DNA of 64,000 nt, taken from positions 62,001 to 126,000 of the forward strand of contig CATOSA010000020.1 in the NCBI GenBank assembly GCA_951812315.1, written 5' to 3'. The position numbers and the translations under genes are program-made. The notes under the pieces are model-generated. The model was not told where the DNA came from, made no database searches, and saw only the letters and a program-made list of their open reading frames with translations. Shown here one piece after another: positions 55,880 through 64,000 of this stretch (positions are counted from its first letter, which is position 1; each line of letters starts with the position of its first letter). This stretch comes from an uncultured Burkholderiales bacterium. Lineage in GTDB: Bacteria > Pseudomonadota > Gammaproteobacteria > Burkholderiales > Eutrophovitaceae.

Positions 55880-57803
55880 ATGCTTCACCGACCTTTTCGA
55901 GCACTCGCCGTCGGCGCTTCCGTGCTCTTGTTGTCTACTGCACTTATTGTCTACTGCACTTAAGGCTTCAGCGGCCGGCGATGCAATCAAGGATTTCTCT
56001 CCCTACGCCGGGCAGCGGCACCCCACCCAGGTTTTTTGGGGAGACACGCACTTGCATACCGGTTTGTCGCTCGATGCCGGATTGTTTGGCAACACGGTTG
56101 GCGTCGATGATGCGTGGCGCTTTGCACGGGGCGAAGAGGTGGAGTCGTCCACCGGCGTTCCAGCAAGACTGGCGCGCCCGCTTGACTGGATGGTACTGAC
56201 CGACCACACCGACCTGATGGGATTCGCAACCGACTTGCAACGGGGTGCAGACAATATCGTCGCTGATCCCAAGGGCAAGGAATGGTACGAAGCGTTCAAG
56301 AAAGGCGGCAGGGCTGCCGGCGAGGCGGCTTTCGACCTGATCTCGAATTTCACCGCTGGAACATTGCCCAAATCATTGCTGAACGACTACAGCCCCGGCT
56401 CGAAAGTGTTCGGCGGCGTCTGGGAAGAAATTATCGCTGCGGCCGACCGCGCCAATGAGCCCGGATTGTTTACAGCATTCATCGGTTTCGAGTGGACCTC
56501 GGTACCCAAGGGATTCAACCTGCACCGCAACGTCATGTTCCGCGATGGGGGAGGCCTTGCCCGCCAGGTCCAACCCGCGACTACACAACCGCCGCACGGC
56601 TCCACAGATCCGCTTGATCTTTACAAGTGGTTGGAGCAATACGAGACAAAAACCGGTGGCCGGGTCATGGCTTTCTCGCACAACGGCAACCTCTCCAATG
56701 GCTGGATGTTTCCGACGGAAAAGACATACTCGGGGGGAGTCGTTGACGAGAATTACGTACGACTGCGCGCCAAGTGGGAACCGCACTACGAAATCACGCA
56801 GATAAAAGGCGACGGCGAAACGCATCCATTCTTGTCTCCTAACGACGAATTCGCCGACTATGAAAACTGGGATGCCGGCAACCTCGACCTCTCCGAATTG
56901 AAGAAACCGGAAATGCTCAAGGGCGAGTACGCGCGCGAGGCACTGAAACAGGGCTTGGCGCTCGAAGCTAAATTTGGCGTAAATCCCTACAAGTTCGGTG
57001 TCGGCGGAGCCACCGATAGCCATACATCTCTCACCACTGCGGACGAAGACAACTTCTTCGGCAAATCCACGAGCGTGGAACCTTATCCCGAACGCATCGA
57101 TCACCCCTTTATCGCATCCGACCTCGGGCGAATTGAAGGCTACATGTTGGTCGCCGCCGGATACACCGGAGTATGGGCAACAGAAAACACGCGCGAAGCG
57201 ATCTTCGACGCGATGGAGCGCAAGGAAACCTACGCCACGACCGGACCGCGCATGAAGGTGCGCTTCTTCGGTGGCTATCAATATTCCAAACGTGACCTTT
57301 ATTCCAAAGACTTCGTGGCGCTGGGTTACCGCAAAGGCGTGCCCATGGGCGGAGACATCTTGAAGACGAGACACAGAAACGCCGCACCAATATTTATGGT
57401 TCAAGCTCTAAAAGACCCGATGAGTGCCAATCTCGACCGCATTCAGATCATCAAGGGCTGGCGGGACAAGAACGGTAAATTACGCGAGAGAGTTTATGAC
57501 GTCGCCGTATCAGACGGCCGCGAAATTGTGAACGGCCGCTGCAAGACACCAGTCGGCAATACCGTTGACCTAGAAAGAGCATCCTGGAGCGACACGATTG
57601 GCGCGGTTCAACTGGAAGCCCTGTGGAAGGATCCGGATTTCGATCCCCAGGAGTCGGCCTTTTATTACGCCCGCGTCCTGGAAATTCCGACACCGCGCTG
57701 GGTCGTCTACGACAAGGTACGTATGGGCGCGAAGATTCCGAAAGAGTCCAGGTTAATCGGGCAGGAGCGCGCTTACACCTCGCCCATCTGGTACAGCAAC
57801 TAG
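55880..57803 (+). pseudogene. DUF3604 protein, broken by a 16-base duplication in its signal peptide
   Basis: From ATG 55880 the signal-peptide frame ([22 protein letters not shown]) ends early after the duplication. Without the extra 16 bases it continues as [45 protein letters not shown] for 635 residues. The body is full length and shows the DUF3604 signatures: [12 protein letters not shown] near the start, [32 protein letters not shown] and [13 protein letters not shown] near the middle. The histidine/aspartate-rich motifs fit a PHP-like metal-dependent hydrolase of unknown substrate. A TTG at 55947 opens the second frame but lacks a signal peptide. Confidence 0.85.
55931..55962 (+). repeat. 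16-base tandem duplication in the DUF3604 signal-peptide region
   Basis: TTGTCTACTGCACTTA occurs twice in a row at 55931-55946 and 55947-55962, without a difference. Because 16 is not a multiple of three, it shifts the reading frame of the gene that starts at 55880. Removing one copy joins [18 protein letters not shown] in a single frame. Confidence 0.95.
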
Positions 57804-58008
57804 TCTGCAGATTTCACGAATACGGTCGCCTAACTAACTGGCTCACGCAACAAATCTACATGATAGCAACACGCTGGGGTATGGCCTCGCGGAAGCGGAT
57901 TGTCCCTATTCGCTTTCTGGAAAAGCGCGTAAAAACGGCGTCAGTTCTAGAATCGTATAGCTCCCACCCCCTCTTCTCGCGGTGCTTGTCGAACGCGCGG
58001 CGAACGCC

Positions 58009-59214
58009 TTACTTCAGATTGTTTTCCTTCTTGAACTTCTCGACCATTGGAGCTTGCGCCTTTTCTGCGGGCAGCCATCTGCCATTCTTTATTAAGTCGC
58101 TAAGCGGATCCGGGACCGTGCCAGCTGCCGGCGGTGCGGGCGGTTTTTTGGGACCTGCAACACTCCAGGCCTGATCTGGAGAAACGATCATGCGCTGGAC
58201 GATCGCGTCCTTGCTTATGTTCCAGACCATATTGTCCACGGCCAGAGACAATGGTCCCGAGTAAGTCGATCTGATACCTTGCAGAATGTTGTCATGCGTA
58301 CCTTCTTCATTGAAAAAATGATAGCCAATTGCATGGCGTGGCTTGATGGTACTCATGACTTTTCCGAAAGCCGGTGGTGACGTGTGTATCTGTGTTCCGA
58401 CACCAATCGCCTGTCCTGGCGACTGGCCATAGAACTTGACCAAATCCGGTGGTGTGAGGAACGTTTCGTGAATCGCGATATCCGCATTTGTCGCGTGCTT
58501 GATGTACCACTTGTTCGGAAACGTGTCGCCGCCGATTACAATCTTCAGCCCGGCATATTCGAGAATGAAGCTTACTGGTCCGTCGCCTGCATGAATTGCC
58601 GGTATTGAGCGGATCGTTGCACCATTCTTGTTGTAAATCACGGCGTTTACTTTCTTGTAGTCAAACTCGTTGACTGTAATCTCTCCGGGTTGCGCACTCA
58701 GCACGAAGTTGCGCGTTTTTGCGTCCCAGTTAAATGCTTTGAGAAAGTGCTTTATCGCGTAGGCGGTACCCATTTCCGGAGTCGCGCCTGAAGGCTCCCA
58801 CACTTGCAAGGGTTTCGTCCTTCCTGCTGTCCAGCCGCCAGCCCAAAGGGTAACCAGATCGCCCTAATGGTCAGTATGCAAGTGCGTGAGAAATACCTTG
58901 TCGAGAAAATCATAGGGAATCATCAAGGCGGCGACATTCGCCATAGAGCCCGTGCCGACATCGAACAAGAGTTTGTCTCCGTTTCCCAATTCGACAAGCC
59001 AGCAGGTTGTCGCCTGGTCTCGTCTTGCGGCAGGCAGCCCCGTACCGCAGGAGATCAGGCGAATTTCATCTTTCTTCAATGGCTCCGTACCAGGGTAATA
59101 GACGTAGCGATCGGGCGCGACACCAGTCGGTGAATTCACGTCTCCACCTGCCGCGAAAATGACAGACGAACAGAATGCGCCTGCAAGAAAAACTACAAAT
59201 CTTGTGTTGAACAT
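58009..59214 (-). pseudogene. MBL-fold metallo-hydrolase (GntH-like), secreted, with in-frame amber codon
   Basis: The 402-codon frame from ATG 59214 begins with a signal peptide (TRFVVFLAGAFCSSVIFAAG). Residues around 115 end in HLHTDH, the metal-binding motif HxHxDH, and the next codon is TAG (58864-58866). The frame then continues GDLVTLWAGGWTAGRTKPLQVWEPSGATPEMG, exactly as in related MBL hydrolases. The identity of the replaced residue is unknown; W (TGG) is one possibility. Later motifs (PAIHAGDGPVSFILEYAGLKIVIGGDTFPNKWY, HTSPPAFGKVMSTIKPRHAIGYHF) complete the family. Truncation at HxHxDH would remove the rest of the active site. Confidence 0.82.
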
Positions 59215-59676
59215 CCAGGAATTCTCCGTTGCCTGTGAATTAAACATATCCAGAAAATTGCTTGTTCATTTTCCAATGGTAGACATGTTCTGCAGCGTCT
59301 TCCACCGTGTTATCGATCGCGAGCTTGAGGAGCGTTAAACGAATCCCTCGAATTCAGCACAAATAGGGATACTGGATTGACAACAGCCCGGTCGAGGCAA
59401 GGGTGGCATAACAAGATAGGATCAGGCTTAGCAGTCTGTCGGACTCAGGATGATTCGGCTGCAACGTTGGGAGAGCGGCCCATATTTCACCGATTTCTCC
59501 TTACATATTCCCGATATGCGCAGCTTCATCGCAATACGTGAAAGCGGTAAAATCTGTACTCGCTCTCCCCTGGTTTCCCTGTGCTTCTTGGGCGCTACGC
59601 GACTGTGCGTTTACGCTGAGAATAATTTGCGCCAAGGAAAATCGGTCAGATCCCGGAAGCCGTTTTTGACACCCCG
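59215..59676. other. Intergenic region between the MBL gene and the DUF1501 gene
   Basis: About 460 bases. Open frames of 76-81 codons exist on both strands around 59450-59746, but none has a good start or family-like sequence. The MBL-gene promoter should be at its left end; the DUF1501 gene reads toward it, so a terminator is also expected. I see none clearly. Confidence 0.35.
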
Positions 59677-60915
59677 TTAGCCGAACACCGGGAACGGCTC
59701 GAACCGGCCGCGCAACAACGGTTCGGTGTCGTGGTATCCCAGCCACCCGCTGATCGCGGTTGCATACACGCGGCGGAAGTCGGTGGTATACACGAGGTTC
59801 CCATCATCGAGATCGACGAGGCTCGGCAGTTTTCCGTAGTGCCCACCGTTCACGCTCTTGCCAATCAGATACATGTTGTTGGCAGTGCCGTGGTCTGTTC
59901 CAAGATTGGTATTTTCCGGCACACGTCGCCCGAATTCGGAGAACACCAACATGACAACGTCGTCGGCGCGCCCGATGCGATCCATGTCCTTGAAGAAACC
60001 TGCCACCGCATCCGAGGCATAAGTCAGTAGCCGTGAATGCAGGTTCGGTTGCTGAACGTGTGTATCGAATGCGTTGTGGCGAAACGACGTGTAGTACAGG
60101 CGCGCTTGCATTCCTGACGATATCAGGGCTGCGATTTTCGGCAGGTCCAGTGGCGCTACACCGTAATCAACCGGTGAATCGTATTCCGACCATGCGCGTC
60201 GCACGTGTACCGAAGCGTCTTTCGCGCTCTGGGCAATATTGAGCAGGTAACGCTGTGATTCGTTGAGGTCGGCGCCGGGCGACCTTACAGTATCAAGAAT
60301 GGGTCGCTCCTGGTGAAGCCCCTTGCGACCGAATTGCTCCGGATCATCGAATACGACCGGTACATGCTCGCGGGCAACAACTGCCAGCGATTGTGCTTCG
60401 TCGACGTTGACGATGAAGTTTGGTGTGAGGTCGTGGTCTACTGCGTCGGCGAGGCGCCCGACCCATCCGAGTTGCTCGCCACTGTTCGGCGCCGCCGTAT
60501 GCCAGTAGGCCATCGAAGTGAAGTGTGAAAATGACGGCTGCGCATAGCCGCAACCGTGCACGGCCGCCATCATCCCGTCTTTGTAGAGCCGTTCGAAGCC
60601 CGCCATCCCTTTGTTGAATCCGAAATGATCGTCAATCTTGCGTAGCTTGTCAGGGCGAATGCCGAGTTTCGGACGGTGCCGATAGTAGGCATCGTCACCG
60701 TATGGCACCAGAGTATTCAACCCGTCGTTGCCGCCGGACAGTTCCAGCACCACCAGAATCTTTCCCGAGTCACTGGAATGATGTGCTGCGTTTGCACCCG
60801 TCCAGAGCGGCGCAAGCCCTGCGGCATGCAAGGCACCTAGTGCCATCCCTGAGCCGCCGGCTTTGAGCAAGTTACGGCGTCGCAGGGAAGCAATGTGATT
60901 GTCGCGGTTTTTCAT
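59677..60915 (-). CDS. DUF1501 family protein, Tat-exported
   Basis: The protein has 412 residues. The N-terminus has a Tat signal (SLRRRNLLKAGGSGMALGALHAAGL). The DUF1501 pattern is present: LVVLELSGGNDGLNTLVPYGDDAYYRHRPKLGI near residues 53-85 and VVMLVFSEFGRRVPENTNLGTDHGTANNMYLIG near 320-352. The histidines and aspartates in EFGRR-x-x-x-N-x-x-x-GTDHG are shared with alkaline-phosphatase/sulphatase-like folds. It is 24 bases from the DUF1800 gene upstream, a conserved pairing found across bacteria. Its function is unknown. Confidence 0.92.
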   Translation of the reverse strand: MKNRDNHIASLRRRNLLKAGGSGMALGALHAAGLAPLWTGANAAHHSSDSGKILVVLELSGGNDGLNTLVPYGDDAYYRHRPKLGIRPDKLRKIDDHFGFNKGMAGFERLYKDGMMAAVHGCGYAQPSFSHFTSMAYWHTAAPNSGEQLGWVGRLADAVDHDLTPNFIVNVDEAQSLAVVAREHVPVVFDDPEQFGRKGLHQERPILDTVRSPGADLNESQRYLLNIAQSAKDASVHVRRAWSEYDSPVDYGVAPLDLPKIAALISSGMQARLYYTSFRHNAFDTHVQQPNLHSRLLTYASDAVAGFFKDMDRIGRADDVVMLVFSEFGRRVPENTNLGTDHGTANNMYLIGKSVNGGHYGKLPSLVDLDDGNLVYTTDFRRVYATAISGWLGYHDTEPLLRGRFEPFPVFG

Positions 60916-60939
60916 TTCGCCTCCGTTTACTTTTGCCGA

Positions 60940-62766
60940 TTAACCCAGCTGGTAATCAGGCAATGACAGAATAAGGTGCAGCGTGGCGCGCAGTGGCTCC
61001 TCGAGATAGCTTCCGGCCCGTGCAAGATCGGCCGTTCCCAACTCGGACTTGAGGAAGCCGGCTAGCCGGGTTCGCGTCTGAACGTCGAGGTTGACCGAGA
61101 GGAAGCGCCCGCTAAGGTAGTCGACTGCTTCTTGCGCGGTCTTGCAGCCGGCGCTACGAACCATGTCTGTAAGATCGAGCTGCGCCGTCGCGCGTGAGAT
61201 CGGCTTTACTTTTTCAATTGCCATACGCCAGCCGCGGTAACTTCCAAGACGGGTATTGAACGCTTCGTCCCGGTCGGCCATGCTGTTCGACATGGACGTC
61301 ATTTCCCGGCCCGGAGGTTTGGTCGCCGTCGTCACATCTGCGCCCATTGCCAGTTGGTCGGCAACTGAACTGATCTGGAAAACGTTCGAAGGATGACGGT
61401 CAGGTGGGACGAAGTTGATGTCGGGAAATACCGTTTCGTAGACGAAATTACTGCGCGCGAGCAACAGTCCCGGCGTAATCCAGCTTTTGCCCTGTGCCCA
61501 GCCTGCCACCGTCGGCGGGAAAAGGAGTTTTTGCCCGAGTGACGTCGTGACCGAATTGAAGTCGGGTACACCCGGAACTTCCGTCAATCCCATTTTTTTG
61601 TAGGTTGAAATGACCAGTTCGACGGGTGGCTTCATTCGGGTCGCAACTGACGCCGGGCTATAGAAGTCTTTTGACATAAACAGCGTGTACAAATACGGCG
61701 CTATCTCGTAGTTGTTCCGGCGCAACAATCTGCCCAGCTTTGATTTCATCTCGGGTGAGACGTTGTCATTGACGAAATAGCGATAAATTTTCGCGCCGAT
61801 ATATTCCGGCGTAACGGGCTGCGCAAGAATGATGTCGATGACATCGATCCCGTCGAAATTTCCTTTCTGATCAAAAACCACCTTGCTGCTGCCGTCATGC
61901 TTGCCCGGCGTGATCACGAAGTCGAGATCCACATAGTTCCAACCGGTGAACGCGCGTGCAGCCTCGCGTATGTCGTTCTCGGAATAATTGCCGACACCCA
62001 TAGTGAACAATTCCATGATCTCGCGTGCGAAATTCTCGTTTGGCGAACCTTTGACATTCACACCGGCATCGAGAAAGGCGAGCATGGCGGGATCCTGGGA
62101 TACGCCAATTATCAGATCGCGGAAATTCCCAGTGCCTTTTTCCCGAAAGAGTTCGTTCTGACCGAGAAGCTTTCGGTAATCGCGTACCTTGTCTTCGGTT
62201 GTGGCGAAGTGGCCGTGCCAGAACAACGCCATCTTCTCTTCCAGTGGACGGCGCGACGCCAGCATTCGGTTTGCCCACCAATAGTTGACCCGGTGTGTCT
62301 CGAGCCGGCTTGCACGCAACCAGTAGAAGAAACGGTCGACGACCGGTTGCAATCTGCGGTTGCCGGTTGGTTTGACCTTTACGCCAATGGCTTCGCCATT
62401 TTTCTTTGCCAGGTCAGTAGCAGCTGGTCTTGAGGGCGGGAACGGTTCGATGCCGGGATCGTGTACGCCAGAGTGATCGAAACCAGGCAGGTGATCGGGA
62501 ATGTCCTGAAAGTAAACAAGATGGCGCACGGCTGCGTCCGGTGTCATCGCCGCCAATTTTGCGACATCTTCCGGAGTGCCACCGAAACCGGCGCGCTCGA
62601 GCATATGGGCTGCCCGCGATGGGCTCCAGTCAGCATCGGAAATCGGCGTCAGGTCCCCAATCCATGCTCGCGGCCCTGCTGCGGGCGAAGCCGCCATTGC
62701 CGGTAGGGACGCGGCGCACAACACGATTAGCCATAGTTTCATCGGATTATTGCCACTCAGTTTCAT
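60940..62766 (-). CDS. DUF1800 family protein, secreted
   Basis: The protein has 608 residues from ATG 62766, chosen for its AGGAG site (an inner ATG at 62742 is also possible). It has a signal-like N-terminus (KLWLIVLCAASLPAMAAS). The DUF1800 domain includes AAHMLERAGFGGTPEDVAKLAAM near residues 45-67, MALFWHGHFAT, and NENFAREIMELFTMGVGNYSENDIREAARAFTGW in the middle, the strongest family mark. It forms a unit with the DUF1501 gene downstream. No reaction is known for either. Confidence 0.92.
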   Translation of the reverse strand: MKLSGNNPMKLWLIVLCAASLPAMAASPAAGPRAWIGDLTPISDADWSPSRAAHMLERAGFGGTPEDVAKLAAMTPDAAVRHLVYFQDIPDHLPGFDHSGVHDPGIEPFPPSRPAATDLAKKNGEAIGVKVKPTGNRRLQPVVDRFFYWLRASRLETHRVNYWWANRMLASRRPLEEKMALFWHGHFATTEDKVRDYRKLLGQNELFREKGTGNFRDLIIGVSQDPAMLAFLDAGVNVKGSPNENFAREIMELFTMGVGNYSENDIREAARAFTGWNYVDLDFVITPGKHDGSSKVVFDQKGNFDGIDVIDIILAQPVTPEYIGAKIYRYFVNDNVSPEMKSKLGRLLRRNNYEIAPYLYTLFMSKDFYSPASVATRMKPPVELVISTYKKMGLTEVPGVPDFNSVTTSLGQKLLFPPTVAGWAQGKSWITPGLLLARSNFVYETVFPDINFVPPDRHPSNVFQISSVADQLAMGADVTTATKPPGREMTSMSNSMADRDEAFNTRLGSYRGWRMAIEKVKPISRATAQLDLTDMVRSAGCKTAQEAVDYLSGRFLSVNLDVQTRTRLAGFLKSELGTADLARAGSYLEEPLRATLHLILSLPDYQLG

Positions 62767-62933
62767 CACACGACTCCTGTGGTATTCCGTATCAATGTTC
62801 CGGGACAAACTGCGCCGTGTCACTCTCGTGGACCGGCCTGGCGCAGTATCCGAGGCACGAACAGATATTACCGCCTGGCTAAAGTAAAGCGCGTCAGGAT
62901 TTTCATGAATTCGAACGGCAGCGCAATCTGCCG

Positions 62934-63368
62934 TCAGGCGAGAATTCGCTCCAGCGCGGCGCGCATGTCGGCTGGAACGGCAGCTGACTTGCGTGTCTCC
63001 CGGTCGACGTAGACGTGTACAAAATGGCCTTTGGCTGAGGCGATATTTTCGTCGTTGCGAAACAGCCCGACACCGTAGCGCACACTACTGTTTCCAAGAT
63101 TCTCCACGGTCAGGCCGGCATGTACGACATCAGGAAACGTAATGGGTGAAAAGTAATTGCACTTCGTTTCCACGACGAGACCGATGATGCTGCTTGTTTC
63201 GAAATCGAGAACGCCTTGCTCGATCAGATACTGGTTCACCGCAGTATCGAAAAATGAGTAGTAAACGACATTGTTTACATGGTGGTAAACGTCGTTATCA
63301 ATCCAGCGGGTCGGTATAGCCTGAAAGTGCCGGTACTGGTCGCGTGTTGTTGGAGTTGGGCGGGTCAT
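62934..63368 (-). CDS. Acyl-CoA thioesterase (4HBT, YbgC/FadM-like)
   Basis: The protein has 144 residues. The hot-dog thioesterase pattern is visible at the N-terminus: TRWIDNDVYHHVNNVVYYSFFDTAVNQYL, with the catalytic aspartate in the D-x-D-x-Y-x-HVNN motif. KCNYFSPITFPDVVHAGLTVENLGNSSVRYGVGLF follows. It would hydrolyse short or medium acyl-CoA thioesters in the cytoplasm. Start ATG 63368 is accepted. It is 22 bases from the DMT gene. Confidence 0.9.
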   Translation of the reverse strand: MTRPTPTTRDQYRHFQAIPTRWIDNDVYHHVNNVVYYSFFDTAVNQYLIEQGVLDFETSSIIGLVVETKCNYFSPITFPDVVHAGLTVENLGNSSVRYGVGLFRNDENIASAKGHFVHVYVDRETRKSAAVPADMRAALERILA

Positions 63369-63390
63369 GGCGTTGTTTGGTTGGCGTCGT

Positions 63391-64000
63391 TTAATTGGCC
63401 TTACTTTCGCTGGACTCTTCTGGTGGTCTGCGCATTTGTTTCCAGTTTAATGCAAGCAGGCCGGCAATAACGACGATAGCCATGCCAAGCAATGATCCGC
63501 TGTCCGGAAAGTCGCCAAATACCGCGTACCCAAGAGCAGTTGACCATACCAGTTGGGAGTAGCCGAATGGCGCCAGCGATGCCGGGGACGCGTACTCGAC
63601 GGCACGAATCAACAGGTAGTGTCCGTAGCCGCCAAACACACCCATCGCGAACATGATTGCAGCCTGAATCAGCGACGGATTTTGCCATCCGAACGGCAAA
63701 GCGATGGATGCAACAATTCCTCCAATGAACGCCGTATACATTAAAGTGTCGTGTAATTGTGCTCGTGCCCCGACATCTTTCGGGTAACGATCTGGTAGAA
63801 GCTGAACAATACAGCGGTCAGGAGCGGAAACACGGCAGCGGGTGTGAATAGACCTCCGCCCGGGCGAATGATGATAAGCACCCCTGTGAAACCCAGCAAA
63901 ATGGCGATCCACTGACTGTTGCTCGCCCTTTCGTGAAGCAACCAGCCAGCCAGAATTGCAGTCAGTACAGGGCCGACAAAACTGATCGCTGCTGCTTCCG
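63391..64000 (-). pseudogene. DMT-superfamily (EamA) transporter, frameshifted and cut by the window edge
   Basis: Two frames together give the EamA fold. The upstream piece enters from the edge and reads LLGFTGVLIIIRPGGGLFTPAAVFPLLTAVLFSFYQIVTRKMSGHEHNYTTL, then stops at TAA (63741-63743). The other frame resumes MYTAFIGGIVASIALPFG and ends LLGMAIVVIAGLLALNWKQ. Adding one T to the run at about 63743-63745 joins TTLMYTAF. The family exports metabolites such as amino acids. The N-terminus is outside the window. Confidence 0.78.

Overview
The window looks like a piece of a proteobacterial chromosome, most likely from an environmental gammaproteobacterium. The support is rppH, hrpA, gluQ, a DUF2069 gene, wrbA, a bacterial-type prolyl-tRNA synthetase with an insertion domain, TRAP transporters and cytochrome c'. 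Taxonomy is inferred from gene content only. No rRNA, tRNA or CRISPR array was recognised.

Layout. 1-4.5 kb (minus): most of an Mrp-type cation/proton antiporter operon, its eight visible genes joined by seven 4-base ATGA overlaps. 4.9-10.9 kb (plus): a TakP-like TRAP transporter, a D-2-hydroxyacid dehydrogenase and an amidase. 11-16 kb: a secreted HEXXH protein (minus) and hrpA. 16-19.2 kb: a second TRAP system whose DctQ gene is frameshifted. 19.3-20.3 kb (minus): cytochrome c' and cytochrome b561. 20.7-31 kb: a catabolic/lipid region (carrier-AMP ligase-PlsC fusion, TfpZ-like protein, two carboxymuconolactone-decarboxylase-family proteins, an SDR, indolepyruvate oxidoreductase IorA and IorB) in which five genes carry reading-frame lesions. 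31-38.6 kb: small secreted proteins, a CBS protein, the 5-oxoprolinase genes pxpBCA, an outer-membrane protein, YceI, a MoCF-domain protein and a secreted hypothetical. 38.6-40 kb: an IS110-type element with a long non-coding region upstream of its transposase. 40-50.5 kb: an ECF sigma/anti-sigma pair, the compact wrbA-hugZ-DUF2069-gluQ-methyltransferase operon, yihY, proS with a lytic transglycosylase, a spermidine-synthase-like protein and rppH. 51-64 kb: an HD-domain protein, a broken quinone oxidoreductase, an aldo/keto reductase, an ABC-type binding protein, a DUF3604 protein and an MBL hydrolase (both broken), a DUF1501/DUF1800 pair, a thioesterase and a broken DMT transporter at the window edge.

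The most striking property is the distribution of lesions. At least nine genes are interrupted by single-base indels, a 16-base tandem duplication or in-frame amber codons, yet housekeeping genes, including the 4-kb hrpA, are uninterrupted. At least two of the three amber codons inside recognisable proteins sit where I recall tryptophan in relatives. Either accessory functions are decaying here, or the sequence has local errors. Raw reads or close relatives would settle this.
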